A stretch of 64,000 bases of DNA from Streptomyces hokutonensis (GTDB lineage: Bacteria; Actinomycetota; Actinomycetes; Streptomycetales; Streptomycetaceae). Every line of letters starts with the position of its first letter. Positions within the stretch are counted from its first letter, which is position 1. Shown here piece after piece: positions 51,305 to 60,860 of this stretch. Below the pieces are notes generated by a model. The model was not told the origin of the DNA. It made no database searches and saw only the letters and a program-made list of their open reading frames with translations. The stretch is taken from the NCBI RefSeq assembly GCF_000376565.1, contig NZ_BARG01000069.1, forward strand, positions 1 through 64,000. Reading direction: 5' to 3'. Both the position numbers and the translations under genes were made by a program.

Positions 51305-52098
51305 GCCAGTACGCGGGGTCCGGCCCCACGGTCTTCGACCCGATGACCCTCCCGGTCGACGACAACGTCAACAAGTACACCTTCTGCGTGGAGCTCAAGG
51401 GGAGCCAGTGGTTCCTGCAGAAGGGGAAGATGATCGCCTACTACGGCTCGATGGAGTTCAACGGCATCGGGCACGGGCGACTCGACCGGCTTGTCCGTAC
51501 GTCCTTCCATTCGCCTCTGCACGCGAGCGACTGGGTCGTGGCGGACGGCTCGGGCAAGATGCTGCTCGCCGACCGGGCCTTCGACGTCAACGCGTACGAC
51601 CTCGAAGACGCCAACATGACCATTCGCTCCGGCAACCTGCTCGCTTTTCAGCCAAGTCTCGCTCTCAAGCAGTCGATTGTTCCCGGCTTTCTGACACTCA
51701 TCGGAACCGGAAAGATCGTGGCCGCCTCCAGCGGGCCGGTGGTGTTCATGGAACCCCCGATCCGGGTCGACCCGCAGGCGCTCGTCGGCTGGGCCGACTG
51801 CCCCTCCCCGTGCCACCACTACGACCACGCGTACATGACCGGTCTGATGGGCGGTCTACGTGCGATGACGGGCATCGGCGGGGCCTCCGGGGAGGAGCAC
51901 CAGTTCGAGTTCGTAGGGGCGGGTACGGTGCTGCTCCAGTCCTCCGAGAACCTCATGCCCGAGCAGGCCACAGGGGTTGTGCCGCACGAGCCGGGGGTAC
52001 CGGGTGGGGGCGGGGTGCGCACAGGCCCCTCACAGCAAGCGGGCGCACCGCGCCTTCCCGGACAGCTGGGAGATCTCCAGCGTCGCTTCGGGCTGTGA
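51301..52098 (+). CDS. AIM24-family protein 3 with Gly/Pro-rich tail
   Basis: 265 residues. GTG 51301 overlaps the previous stop (GTGA) and has GGAGGAG upstream. AIM24 pattern: WFLQKGKMIAYYGSMEF, NAYDLEDANMTIRSGNLLAFQPS, PIRVDPQALVGWADCPSPCHHYDHAYM. The CPSPCHH cluster is absent from the two other copies and could bind metal. The last 45 residues are a Gly/Pro/Gln-rich tail. Codon use dips around 51610-51700 (TTT, TCT), unlike the neighbours. Confidence 0.82.
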   Translation: MSQYAGSGPTVFDPMTLPVDDNVNKYTFCVELKGSQWFLQKGKMIAYYGSMEFNGIGHGRLDRLVRTSFHSPLHASDWVVADGSGKMLLADRAFDVNAYDLEDANMTIRSGNLLAFQPSLALKQSIVPGFLTLIGTGKIVAASSGPVVFMEPPIRVDPQALVGWADCPSPCHHYDHAYMTGLMGGLRAMTGIGGASGEEHQFEFVGAGTVLLQSSENLMPEQATGVVPHEPGVPGGGGVRTGPSQQAGAPRLPGQLGDLQRRFGL

Positions 52099-52190
52099 GC
52101 GGTAGTCTGCGGAGTGTGACGTCGAACGTGTGCGCGCCGTCACGCCACCCTCACTAGTTCGCCTTTCAACATTTTAGGTAGACTTCATTC

Positions 52191-52667
52191 ATGGAGACCG
52201 AGACGGCCACGCGCTGGCTGACCGATGAGGAGCAGTGCGCCTGGCGCACCCACCTGGAGGTCAACAGGCTGCTGACGTACCAGCTCGAAAAGGACCTGCA
52301 GCCGTTCGGCCTGACGATGAACGACTACGAGATCCTGGTGAACCTCTCCGAGGCGGAGGACAAACGGCTGCGGATGAGCGACCTCGCCGCCGCCACGCTC
52401 CAGTCCAAGAGCCGCCTCTCGCACCAGATCACCCGCATGGAGAACGCGGACCTGGTACGCCGGGAGAACTGCGAGTCGGACCGCCGGGGACTGTACGCGG
52501 TACTCACCGAACACGGCCTGGAGACGATGCAGAAGGTCGCGCCCCATCATGTGGCGTCCGTGCGACGGCACTTCATCGACCTTGTGACGCCTGAGGGCCT
52601 GTCAGAACTCGACAAGACCCTCAAGCCGATCGCGGAGCATCTGCGGGGCCAACGGGGCCGTCCCTAA
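52191..52667 (+). CDS. MarR-family transcriptional regulator
   Basis: 158 residues. Winged helix: LRMSDLAAATLQSKSRLSHQITRMENADLVRRENCESDRRGLYAVLTEHG. No ribosome site; TAGACT (52179-52184) ends six bases before the ATG, so leaderless. Cysteines at 16 and in ENCESDRR could sense oxidants, as in OhrR-like proteins, but this is a guess. Followed by a strong hairpin; no obvious target gene adjoins. Confidence 0.88.
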   Translation: METETATRWLTDEEQCAWRTHLEVNRLLTYQLEKDLQPFGLTMNDYEILVNLSEAEDKRLRMSDLAAATLQSKSRLSHQITRMENADLVRRENCESDRRGLYAVLTEHGLETMQKVAPHHVASVRRHFIDLVTPEGLSELDKTLKPIAEHLRGQRGRP

Positions 52668-52678
52668 CAGCAGTTGAT

Positions 52679-52714
52679 CGAACGCGGGCGGGATGTGAAC
52701 CCCGCCCGCGTTCG
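52679..52714 (+). terminator. Hairpin terminator after marR
   Basis: CGAACGCGGGCGGG pairs perfectly over 14 bp with CCCGCCCGCGTTCG around an 8-nt loop, 11 bases past the stop. Confidence 0.8.
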
Positions 52715-52723
52715 GCGTTCTCA

Positions 52724-52790
52724 GGGGCGCGGGGCTGTATCAATGTGCGGCTCCGCCGCGTGGGCGCGACCAGCCACGACGCACCGGCAC
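52724..52790. repeat. Streptomyces interspersed intergenic repeat
   Basis: The stretch from GGGGCGCGGGGCTGTAT through GCGGCTCCGCCGCG and GGGCGCGACCAGCCACGAC matches, from memory, a short element scattered between genes in many Streptomyces genomes. It lies between the marR terminator and the meaB 3' end. Confidence 0.55.
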
Positions 52791-52828
52791 ACGACCGACG
52801 ACCGCACCACCCCCCGCACTCCCGCGCT

Positions 52829-53785
52829 TCAGCCCTCCGTGATCCCCGCGATCAGCTCGTCCGCGGCCCGGTACGCGTCCAACTCCCCCGCCACGACCCG
52901 CTCCGCGAGCGCACCGACCCGCCGATCCCCGTGCAGGTCCCCGATCCGCGCCCGCAGCGCCGTGACCGCGATCGTCTCGATCTCACGCGCCGCCCGGGCC
53001 GCCCGCCGCTCAGCGAGAACCCCGTGCTCCTCCATCCACGCCCGGTGCTTCTCCAGTGCCTCCACCACCTCGTCGATGCCCTCCGCGCGGGAGGCCACCG
53101 TCTTGACGATGGGAGGACGCCAGTCACCGGGACCGCGGGACTCGCCCAGGCCGAGCATGTGGTTCAGCTCGCGGGCCGTCGCGTCCGCGCCGTCGCGGTC
53201 GGCCTTGTTGACCACATAGACGTCGCCGATCTCCAGGATTCCGGCCTTGGCCGCCTGGATGCCGTCGCCCATCCCCGGGGCCAGCAACACCACGCTCGTG
53301 TCCGCCTGTGAGGCGATCTCCACCTCCGACTGGCCGACCCCCACCGTCTCCACCAGGATCACCTCGCAGCCGGCCGCGTCGAGGACGCGGATCGCCTGCG
53401 GGGCCGACCAGGCCAGGCCGCCGAGGTGGCCGCGGGTGGCCATCGAGCGGATGTAGACGCCGGGGTCGGAGGAGTGGTCGGACATGCGGACGCGGTCGCC
53501 GAGCAGGGCTCCGCCCGAGAACGGCGAGGACGGGTCGACGGCCAGGACGCCGACCCGCCTGCCCTGCTTGCGGTACGCCGTGACCAGCGCGGACGTGGAC
53601 GTCGACTTGCCGACGCCCGGCGATCCCGTGAGGCCGACGACGTACGCCCCGCCGGTCAACGGTGCGAGCGCCGCCATGACCTCCCTCAGCTGGGGGGACG
53701 CCCCCTCCACCAGGGAGATCAGGCGGGCCACGGCCCGCGGCCGGCCTTCCCTGGCCTGGGCCACCAGCGAGGCGACGTCCTGCAT
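52829..53785 (-). CDS. meaB: MeaB/ArgK-type G3E GTPase chaperone
   Basis: 318 residues. Loads and protects the B12 cofactor of methylmalonyl- or isobutyryl-CoA mutases. P-loop GSPGVGKS (about 54-61), VDPSSPFSGGALLGDRVRM switch segment, ETVGVGQSEVE, and base-specificity motif NKAD. GGAG five bases before ATG 53785 favours it over GTG 53788. Lies beside thiolase and epimerase, and the icmA gene is in the same window, so it may serve mutases at a distance. Confidence 0.93.
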   Translation of the reverse strand: MQDVASLVAQAREGRPRAVARLISLVEGASPQLREVMAALAPLTGGAYVVGLTGSPGVGKSTSTSALVTAYRKQGRRVGVLAVDPSSPFSGGALLGDRVRMSDHSSDPGVYIRSMATRGHLGGLAWSAPQAIRVLDAAGCEVILVETVGVGQSEVEIASQADTSVVLLAPGMGDGIQAAKAGILEIGDVYVVNKADRDGADATARELNHMLGLGESRGPGDWRPPIVKTVASRAEGIDEVVEALEKHRAWMEEHGVLAERRAARAAREIETIAVTALRARIGDLHGDRRVGALAERVVAGELDAYRAADELIAGITEG

Positions 53786-53818
53786 CACAGCTCCGTTCCT
53801 AGCGACGTATGTACGGGC

Positions 53819-55021
53819 TCAGGCCTTGGGTACCCGCACGATCAGTGCGTCACCCTGACCGCCGCCGCCGCACAGCGCCGCCGCGCCGACCCCGCCGCCG
53901 CGCCGCTTGAGCTCCAGGGCGAGGTGCAGGACGAGACGGGCGCCGGACATGCCGATGGGGTGGCCCAGGGCGATGGCTCCGCCGTTGACGTTCACCTTTT
54001 CCGTGGACACCCCGAGGTCCTTCATTGACTGCACCGCGACGGCGGCGAAGGCCTCGTTGATCTCGATCAGGTCGAGGTCCTCGACCTCCAGGCCCTCCTT
54101 CTTCAGGGCGTGCAGGATCGCGTTGGACGGCTGCGACTGGAGCGAGTTGTCGGGTCCCGCCACATTGCCGTGGGCGCCGATCTCGGCGATCCACTGAAGG
54201 CCCAGCTCCTGCGCCTTGGTCTTGCTCATCACGACCACGGCCGCCGCACCGTCCGAGATCTGCGAGGAGGTGCCGGCGGTGATCGTGCCGTCGCGGGAGA
54301 ACGCGGGGCGCAGCTTGCCGAGCGACTCGACCGTGGTCTCCGCGCGGATGCCCTCGTCCTTGCTGAAGACGACCGGCTCGCCCTTGCGCTGCGGGATCTC
54401 GATCGGGGTGATCTCCGCTTCGAAGACGCCGTTCCGCTGCGCCGCCGCGGCCCGCTGGTGGGACAGGGCGGCGATCTCGTCCTGCTCGGGGCGGGCGATG
54501 CCGAGGCGTGTGTTGTGCTTCTCCGTCGACTCGCCCATGGCGATGTTCTCGAAGGCGTCGGTCAGGCCGTCGTAGGCCATCGCGTCGAGCATCTCGATCG
54601 CGCCGTACTTGTGGCCCTCGCGGGACTTGGGGAGCAGGTGGGGGGCGTTGGTCATGGACTCCTGGCCGCCCGCGACGATCACGTCGAACTCACCTGCACG
54701 GATGAGCTGGTCGGCGAGCGCGATGGCGTCGAGGCCGGAGAGACAGACCTTGTTGATGGTGAGCGCCGGGACGCTCATGGGGATGCCCGCCTTGACGGCG
54801 GCCTGGCGTGCCGGGATCTGCCCTGCCCCGGCCTGGAGCACCTGGCCCATGATCACGTACTGCACCTGGTCGCCACCGATACCCGCACGGTCGAGGGCGG
54901 CCTTGATCGCGAAGCCGCCGAGGTCGGCTCCGGAGAAGGTCTTCAGGGAGCCCAGCAACCGTCCCATGGGCGTCCGGGCGCCCGCGACGATCACCGAGGT
55001 CGTGCTGTTCGTTCCAGACAT
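53819..55021 (-). CDS. Acetyl-CoA C-acetyltransferase (thiolase)
   Basis: 400 residues; condenses or cleaves acetoacetyl-CoA. Catalytic Cys93 in NKVCLSGLDA, NEAFAAVAV, GGAIALGHPIGMSGAR (His) and LCGGGGQGDALIV (second Cys). Starts at ATG 55021 with GAAGGGG upstream. Downstream gene meaB is 33 bases away. Divergent from the epimerase gene. Confidence 0.94.
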   Translation of the reverse strand: MSGTNSTTSVIVAGARTPMGRLLGSLKTFSGADLGGFAIKAALDRAGIGGDQVQYVIMGQVLQAGAGQIPARQAAVKAGIPMSVPALTINKVCLSGLDAIALADQLIRAGEFDVIVAGGQESMTNAPHLLPKSREGHKYGAIEMLDAMAYDGLTDAFENIAMGESTEKHNTRLGIARPEQDEIAALSHQRAAAAQRNGVFEAEITPIEIPQRKGEPVVFSKDEGIRAETTVESLGKLRPAFSRDGTITAGTSSQISDGAAAVVVMSKTKAQELGLQWIAEIGAHGNVAGPDNSLQSQPSNAILHALKKEGLEVEDLDLIEINEAFAAVAVQSMKDLGVSTEKVNVNGGAIALGHPIGMSGARLVLHLALELKRRGGGVGAAALCGGGGQGDALIVRVPKA

Positions 55022-55170
55022 GAGGTGCGATCCCCTTCCAGCGTGTTTCAGCTGAGGAGTGAACGAGGGTTTACTTGAAATGTACTGAGCGGTAGACCAC
55101 CCCGTCATCGGGCCGTCGGTGTGATCGCGCGCACGTTGCGTAACCACCCGGCTAGCGCTGCACTACATAC

Positions 55171-55611
55171 ATGCTGACGCGAATCGACCACATCGGGATC
55201 GCCTGCTTCGACCTCGACACGACAGTCGAGTTCTACCGGGCCACGTACGGCTTCGAGGTGTTCCACTCCGAGGTCAACGAGGAACAGGGCGTGCGCGAGG
55301 CCATGTTGAAGATCAACAACACGGACGACGGCGGCGCCTCCTACCTCCAGCTCCTCGAACCCACCCGCGAGGACTCCGCCGTAGGAAAGTGGCTGGCGAA
55401 GAACGGGGAGGGGGTCCACCACATCGCCTTCGGCACGGCCGACGTCGACACCGACTCCGAGGACATCCGCGGGAAGGGTGTGCGCGTTCTGTACGAGGAG
55501 CCCCGGCGCGGCTCCATGGGGTCACGGATCACGTTCCTGCACCCAAAGGATTGCCATGGCGTACTGACAGAACTGGTCACTTCGGCGCCTGTTGAGTCAC
55601 CTGAGCACTGA
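55171..55611 (+). CDS. mce: Methylmalonyl-CoA epimerase
   Basis: 146 residues, glyoxalase fold. Inverts the (R)/(S) centre of methylmalonyl-CoA. Metal residues by spacing with the Propionibacterium enzyme: His7 (RIDHIGIA), Gln60 (SYLQLLE), His84 (GVHHIAFG), Glu134 (LTELV). A leaderless mRNA is possible (TTGCGT-N17-TGCACT, then six bases to ATG). Feeds methylmalonyl-CoA for mutase or polyketide use together with meaB and thiolase. Confidence 0.93.
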   Translation: MLTRIDHIGIACFDLDTTVEFYRATYGFEVFHSEVNEEQGVREAMLKINNTDDGGASYLQLLEPTREDSAVGKWLAKNGEGVHHIAFGTADVDTDSEDIRGKGVRVLYEEPRRGSMGSRITFLHPKDCHGVLTELVTSAPVESPEH

Positions 55612-55766
55612 CCCTCGTACATATGGGCCGGTAGGGTTGGGGTCGGTCGTCGCTCGCAACCAGGGCAACGGCATGCCGGGGTCCGGTTTCGGGGGGCGAG
55701 CGTCGGGGCAGCAGCCCGTGCTCCGCCGTTGATCTGACACCATTCCCCGGGAGCACCGTTCGGCGG

Positions 55767-58700
55767 ATGGACGGAGCTCGTTGGAGTAAACCGCGACCAG
55801 GGGACGGATGGGACCGCGCAGTGCGGGGCTACGAACGCCAGGAGCGAGAGCCGGCGGCTGACGTCGACCACCTCTCTCGGTTCGAGGCCGAGATGGAGCG
55901 GCTGAAGACCGAGCGGGAAAAGGCGATCCAGCATGCCGAGGACCTCGGCTACCAGGTCGAGGTGTTGCGCGCCAAGCTCCACGAGGCGCGCCGCACCCTC
56001 ATGTCCCGCCCGGCATACGAGGGCGGCGACATCGGCTACCAGGCCGAGCAGATGCTCCGTAATGCCCAGATCCAGGCCGACCAGCTGCGCCAGGACGCCG
56101 AGCGGGAGCTCAGCCAGGCCCGCGCGCAGACCCAGCGCATCCTCCAGGAACACGCGGAGAACGCGGCCCGCCTCCAGGCGGAGCTGCACCAGGAGGCCGT
56201 GACCCGGCGCCAGCAGCTCGACCAGGAGCTGGGCGAGCGCCGGCAGACCGTCGAGTCGCACGTCAACGAGAACGTGGCGTGGGCCGAGCAGCTGCGCGCC
56301 CGCTCCGAGGCCCAGGCCCGCCGGCTCGTCGAGGAGTCCCGCGCCGAGGCCGAGCAGGCGCTGGCCGCCGCCCGCGCCGAGGCCGAGCGGGTCGCCGCCG
56401 AGGCCCGGCAGCGGCTGGAGATGGACGCCGAGGCCGCCCGCTCGGAGGCCGAGGCACTGCTGCGGCGCGCCCGTACGGACGCCGAACGCCTGCTGAACGC
56501 GGCCTCCAGCCAGGCCCAGGAAGCCACCGATCACGCCGAGCAGCTGCGCAGTTCCACGGTCAACGAGTCGGATTCCGCCCGCCGGCAGGCCACCGAGCTG
56601 AGCCGGGCCGCCGAGCTGCGGATGGCGGAGGCCGAAACCTCACTGCGTGAAGCGCGCATGGAGGCCGAGAAGGTCCTCACCGAGGCCAAGGAGGCCGCGG
56701 CCAAGGCCCTCGCGAGCGCCGAGTCGGCCAACGAGCAGCGCACCCGTACGGCGAAGGAGCAGGTCGCCCGGCTGGTCACCGAGGCCACCAAGGAGGCCGA
56801 GACCACCAAGGCGGACGCCGATCAGGTCGTCGCCGAGGCCCAGGCCAAGGCCGAGAAGATCATCGCGGAGGCCGAGGAGAACGCCCGCAGCCTCACCGCC
56901 GAGGAGACCGCCTCCCAGCTCGCCAAGGCCGCCCGCACCGCCGAGGACGTCCTCGACAAGGCGTCCGAGGACGCCAAGAACACCACGAAGGCCGCCGCCG
57001 AGGAGGCCGAGCGGATCCGCTCCGAGGCGGAGGCCGAGGCCGACCGGCTGCGCGCCCAGGCGCACGACATCGCCGAGGGGCTCAAGGGCGCGGCGAAGGA
57101 CGACACCAAGGAGTACCGCGCCAAGACGGTCGAGCTGCAGGAGGAGGCGCGCCGGCTGCGCGGCGAGGCCGAGCAGCTGCGCGCCGACGCGGTCGGCGAG
57201 GGCGAGCGCATCCGCGCCGAGGCCCGCCGCGAGGCCGTCCAGCAGATCGAGGAGGCGGCCAGGACCGCCGAGGAGCTGCTGTCCAAGGCCCGGGCCGACG
57301 CCGACGAGCTGCGCCAGACCGCCACCACGGACAGCGAGAAGGTCCGCACCGAGGCCATCGAGCGCGCCACCACCCTGCGCCGGCAGGCCGAGGAGACCCT
57401 CGACCGCACCCGCAAGGAGGCCGAGCGGCACCGCGCGGAGGTCGTCGAGCAGTCCGAGGGCATCAAGGCGGACGCCGAACAGGCCGCGCGCGATCTGCGC
57501 GACGAGACCGAGCGGGCCATAGAGGCGCGCCGCGAGGAGGCCGCCGAGGGCCTGAGGCGGCTGCACACCGAGACCGAGGAGCGGCTCGCCGCGGCCGAAC
57601 AGGCCCTGACCGACGCCCGCGAGGAGGCCGAGCGGATCCGCCGCGAGGCCGCCGAGGAGACGGAGCGCCTGCGCGGCGAGGCCGCCGACCGCATCCGCTC
57701 CCTCCAGGCACAGGCCGAGGCGGAGGCCGACCGGCTGCGCAACGAGGCCGCCGCCGACGCGTCCGCCTCCCGCGCCGAGGGCGAGTCCATCGCCGTACGG
57801 CTGCGGTCCGAGGCGTCCGCCGAGGCCGAGCGGCTCAAGACCGAGGCGCAGGACACCGCCGACCGGGTCCGCGCGGAGGCGCAGGCCGCCGCCGAGCGTC
57901 TCGCCATCGAGGCGTCGGAGACGCTGGCCGCCGCCCAGGAGGAGGCCGTACGGCGTCGTCGTGAGGCCGAGGAGCTGCTCGGGTCGGCCCGTGAGGAGGC
58001 CGGGCAGGAGCGCGAGCGGGCCCGGGAGCAGAGCGAGGAGCTGCTCGCCTCCGCCCGCAACCGGGTGGAGGAGGCGCAGGCCGAGGCGGTCCGGCTGGTC
58101 GAGGAGGCCGACCGGCGCGCCACCGAGATGGTGTCGGGCGCCGAGCAGCACGCCCAGCAGGTGCGGGAGTCCGTCGCCGGGCTGCACGAGCAGGCCCAGG
58201 AGGAGATCCAGGGGCTGCGGTCGGCCGCCGAGCATGTCGCGGACCGGGTGCGGCGCGAGGCGCAGGAGGAGGCGGACCGGGTCCGCGCCGACGCCTACAG
58301 CGAGCGGGAGCGGGCCACCGAGGACGCCAACCGCATCCGTCGGGTGGCCGGCGAGGAGACGGACGCCGCCAAGGCGCTCGCGGAGCGCACGGTCGCGGAG
58401 GCGATCGCGGAGTCCGAGCGGATGCGTTCGGAGGCCGCCGAGCACCTCCAGCGGGGGCGCACGGAGGCGGCGGACGCGATCGCTCAGGCCGACCAGGACG
58501 CGGCGCGGGCCCGGGCGGACGCCCGCGAGGACGCCAACCGGATCCGTTCGGACGCGGCGACGCAGGCCGACACCCTCATCACCGAGGTGACGGCGGAGGC
58601 GGAGCGGCTCCAGACGGAGACGGCCGCCGAGGCCGAGCGGGTGCGTTCGGAGGCCGTGGCCAAGGCCGAGAAGCTGATCTCGGACGCGACCGGGGACGCG

Positions 58701-59669
58701 GAGCGGCTGCGCGCCGAGGCCGCCGAGACGGTCGGGGCCGCGCAGCTGCACGCCGAGCGGACCCGGGCCGAGGCCGCGCGGCTGCGGGCGGACGCGGAGG
58801 CGGAGGCCGAGCGGGTCACCACGGCGGCGCGTGAGGAGTCCGAGCGGACGCTGGACGAGGCCCGCAAGGAGGCCAACAAACGCCGGTCGGACGTGGCCGA
58901 GCAGGTCGACACGCTCATCACGGAGACCGCGGCGGAGGCCGACAAGCTTCTCAGCGAGGCGCAGCAGCAGGCGCAGAAGACCACGGCGGACGCCGAGGCG
59001 CAGGCCGACTCCATGGTGGGCGCGGCCCGCAAGGAGGCGGACCGGCTGGTGTCCGAGGGCACCGTCGAGGGCAACTCCCGGGTGGAGCAGGCCCGTACGG
59101 ACGCGGACGAGCTGCTGGTCGGCGCGCGCCGGGACGCCACCGCCATAAGGGAGCGGGCCGAGGAGCTGCGCGACCGCATCACCAGCGAGATCGAGAGCCT
59201 GCACGAGCGGGCCCGCCGTGAGTCCGCGGAGACGATGCGGTCGGCCGGCGACCGCTGCGACGCGCTCATCAAGGCGGCCGAGGAGCAGCTCGGCAAGGCG
59301 CAGCTGAAGGCCAAGGAGCTGGTCTCGGAGGCCAACTCGGAGGCGGGCAAGGTCCGTATCGCCGCCGTGAAGAAGGCGGAGGGTCTCCTCAAGGAGGCCG
59401 AGCAGAAGAAGTCCACGCTGATCCGTGAGGCCGAGGACCTGAAGGCGGAGGCGATCCGCGAGGCCCGGCGCACGGTGGAGGAGGGCAAGCGCGAACTCGA
59501 CGTGCTGGTCCGCCGCCGCGAGGACATCAATGCCGAAATCTCCCGTGTCCAGGACGTCCTTGAAGCGTTGGAGTCTTTTGAGGCCCCGACGGCGGCCAAG
59601 GACGGCGCGGTCAAGGCCGGCGCCGCCGCGGGCGCAACTCGTTCGGGTGGCAAGTCGGTTGAAGGCTAG
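55767..59669 (+). CDS. scy: Scy polarity scaffold, giant coiled-coil protein
   Basis: 1300 residues, nearly all coiled coil (about 50-1270) made of repeating A-E-A-E-R-x-R-x-E-A blocks with heptad and longer hendecad-like periodicity. After the N-terminus LSRFEAEMERLKTEREKAIQHAEDLGYQVEVLRAKL it matches Streptomyces Scy, which organises DivIVA, FilP and ParA at the hyphal tip. The tail is Ala/Gly/Ser-rich. Start is uncertain: ATG 55767 or GTG 55821 (VRGYERQEREP). Followed by filP. Highly repetitive DNA may vary in length by recombination. Confidence 0.93.
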   Translation: MDGARWSKPRPGDGWDRAVRGYERQEREPAADVDHLSRFEAEMERLKTEREKAIQHAEDLGYQVEVLRAKLHEARRTLMSRPAYEGGDIGYQAEQMLRNAQIQADQLRQDAERELSQARAQTQRILQEHAENAARLQAELHQEAVTRRQQLDQELGERRQTVESHVNENVAWAEQLRARSEAQARRLVEESRAEAEQALAAARAEAERVAAEARQRLEMDAEAARSEAEALLRRARTDAERLLNAASSQAQEATDHAEQLRSSTVNESDSARRQATELSRAAELRMAEAETSLREARMEAEKVLTEAKEAAAKALASAESANEQRTRTAKEQVARLVTEATKEAETTKADADQVVAEAQAKAEKIIAEAEENARSLTAEETASQLAKAARTAEDVLDKASEDAKNTTKAAAEEAERIRSEAEAEADRLRAQAHDIAEGLKGAAKDDTKEYRAKTVELQEEARRLRGEAEQLRADAVGEGERIRAEARREAVQQIEEAARTAEELLSKARADADELRQTATTDSEKVRTEAIERATTLRRQAEETLDRTRKEAERHRAEVVEQSEGIKADAEQAARDLRDETERAIEARREEAAEGLRRLHTETEERLAAAEQALTDAREEAERIRREAAEETERLRGEAADRIRSLQAQAEAEADRLRNEAAADASASRAEGESIAVRLRSEASAEAERLKTEAQDTADRVRAEAQAAAERLAIEASETLAAAQEEAVRRRREAEELLGSAREEAGQERERAREQSEELLASARNRVEEAQAEAVRLVEEADRRATEMVSGAEQHAQQVRESVAGLHEQAQEEIQGLRSAAEHVADRVRREAQEEADRVRADAYSERERATEDANRIRRVAGEETDAAKALAERTVAEAIAESERMRSEAAEHLQRGRTEAADAIAQADQDAARARADAREDANRIRSDAATQADTLITEVTAEAERLQTETAAEAERVRSEAVAKAEKLISDATGDAERLRAEAAETVGAAQLHAERTRAEAARLRADAEAEAERVTTAAREESERTLDEARKEANKRRSDVAEQVDTLITETAAEADKLLSEAQQQAQKTTADAEAQADSMVGAARKEADRLVSEGTVEGNSRVEQARTDADELLVGARRDATAIRERAEELRDRITSEIESLHERARRESAETMRSAGDRCDALIKAAEEQLGKAQLKAKELVSEANSEAGKVRIAAVKKAEGLLKEAEQKKSTLIREAEDLKAEAIREARRTVEEGKRELDVLVRRREDINAEISRVQDVLEALESFEAPTAAKDGAVKAGAAAGATRSGGKSVEG

Positions 59670-59862
59670 CGAAGGTTAAGAACCTGCTGTGAGGTTCGGG
59701 CGTTCTGGTGCCTTTGTCCCGGTCTTTGGCAAGCGGTCGGACGGTTAGCCACTCAAAAGAGGTGTCATTCTCCAGATCAAACACGTATCCGCTCGATGAC
59801 ACACCGCTTCGGCCCCTAGGATTCCACCTATCACCTCACCGGTCTCATTCGACAGGAACCCC

Positions 59863-60798
59863 ATGAGCGACACTTCCCCCTACGGCTTCGAGCTTGTGCG
59901 GCGTGGGTACGACCGCGCTCAGGTGGACGAACGCATCTCGAAGCTCGTCTCCGACCGTGACAGCGCTCTGGCTCGTATCACTGCTCTTGAAAAGCGCATC
60001 GAGGAGCTCCACCTCGAAACGCAGAACGCCCAGGCCCAGGTCAGCGACGCGGAGCCGTCGTACGCCGGCCTCGGCGCGCGGGTCGAGAAGATCCTCCGCC
60101 TCGCCGAGGAAGAGGCCAAGGATCTGCGCGAGGAGGCCCGGCGCGCGGCCGAGCAGCACCGCGAACTCGCGGAGTCCGCGGCCCAGCAGGTCCGCAACGA
60201 CGCAGAATCGTTCGCTGCGGAGCGCAAGGCCAAGGCGGAGGACGAGGGCGTCCGGATCGTCGAGAAGGCCAAGAGCGACGCCTCCCAGCTGCGCGGCGAG
60301 GCCCAGAAGGACGCCCAGTCGAAGCGCGAGGAGGCCGACGCCCTCTTCGAGGAGACCCGCGCCAAGGCCGCGCAGGCCGCCGCGGACTTCGAGACGAACC
60401 TCGCCAAGCGCCGCGAGCAGTCCGAGCGCGACCTGGCGTCCCGTCAGCAGAAGGCGGAGAAGCGCCTCGCGGAGATCGAGCACCGCGCGGAGCAGCTCCG
60501 GCTGGAGGCCGAGAAGCTGCGCACGGACGCCGAGCGCCGCGCCCGCCAGACGGTGGAGACGGCTCAGCGCCAGGCCGAGGACATCGTGGCCGACGCGAAC
60601 GCCAAGGCCGACCGGATCCGTTCGGAGTCCGAGCGCGAGCTGGCCGCCCTCACCAACCGCCGCGACAGCATCAACGCGCAGCTGACGAACGTGCGCGAGA
60701 TGCTCGCCACGCTCACCGGCGCCGCGGTGGCCGCCGCGAGCTCTCCGGTCGAGGACGAGCCCATCTCCCGTGGGGTTCCGGCTCAGCAGTCCCGGTAG
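59863..60798 (+). CDS. filP: FilP intermediate-filament-like cytoskeletal protein
   Basis: 311 residues. N-terminal DivIVA-like stretch (SPYGFELVRRGYDRAQVDERISKLVSDRD), a non-coiled gap at about 60-70, then a continuous coiled coil to about 285. FilP assembles into filaments and gives hyphal stiffness, recruited through DivIVA and Scy. AGGA before ATG. A TAGGAT at 59817-59822 in the 193-base gap after scy may be its own -10. Ends at a strong terminator. Confidence 0.95.
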   Translation: MSDTSPYGFELVRRGYDRAQVDERISKLVSDRDSALARITALEKRIEELHLETQNAQAQVSDAEPSYAGLGARVEKILRLAEEEAKDLREEARRAAEQHRELAESAAQQVRNDAESFAAERKAKAEDEGVRIVEKAKSDASQLRGEAQKDAQSKREEADALFEETRAKAAQAAADFETNLAKRREQSERDLASRQQKAEKRLAEIEHRAEQLRLEAEKLRTDAERRARQTVETAQRQAEDIVADANAKADRIRSESERELAALTNRRDSINAQLTNVREMLATLTGAAVAAASSPVEDEPISRGVPAQQSR

Positions 60799-60814
60799 TC
60801 AGGCGGTAGTCCGT

Positions 60815-60860
60815 ACGGCTGAGGCCCGCATTCCCTTCGGGGAGTGCGGGCCTCAGCCGT
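60815..60860. terminator. Strong bidirectional terminator with TTCG loop
   Basis: A 21-bp stem (ACGGCTGAGGCCCGCATTCCC with its near-exact complement, one G-T) around TTCG. It closes filP and, on the other strand, contains the stop codon of the TetR gene (60853-60855). Confidence 0.9.

Noticed and set aside
56640..59204. 854-codon open frame antisense to scy
   Set aside because: A mirror of the repetitive GC-rich coiled-coil gene; Leu/Gly/Arg-rich, no ribosome site, no domain.
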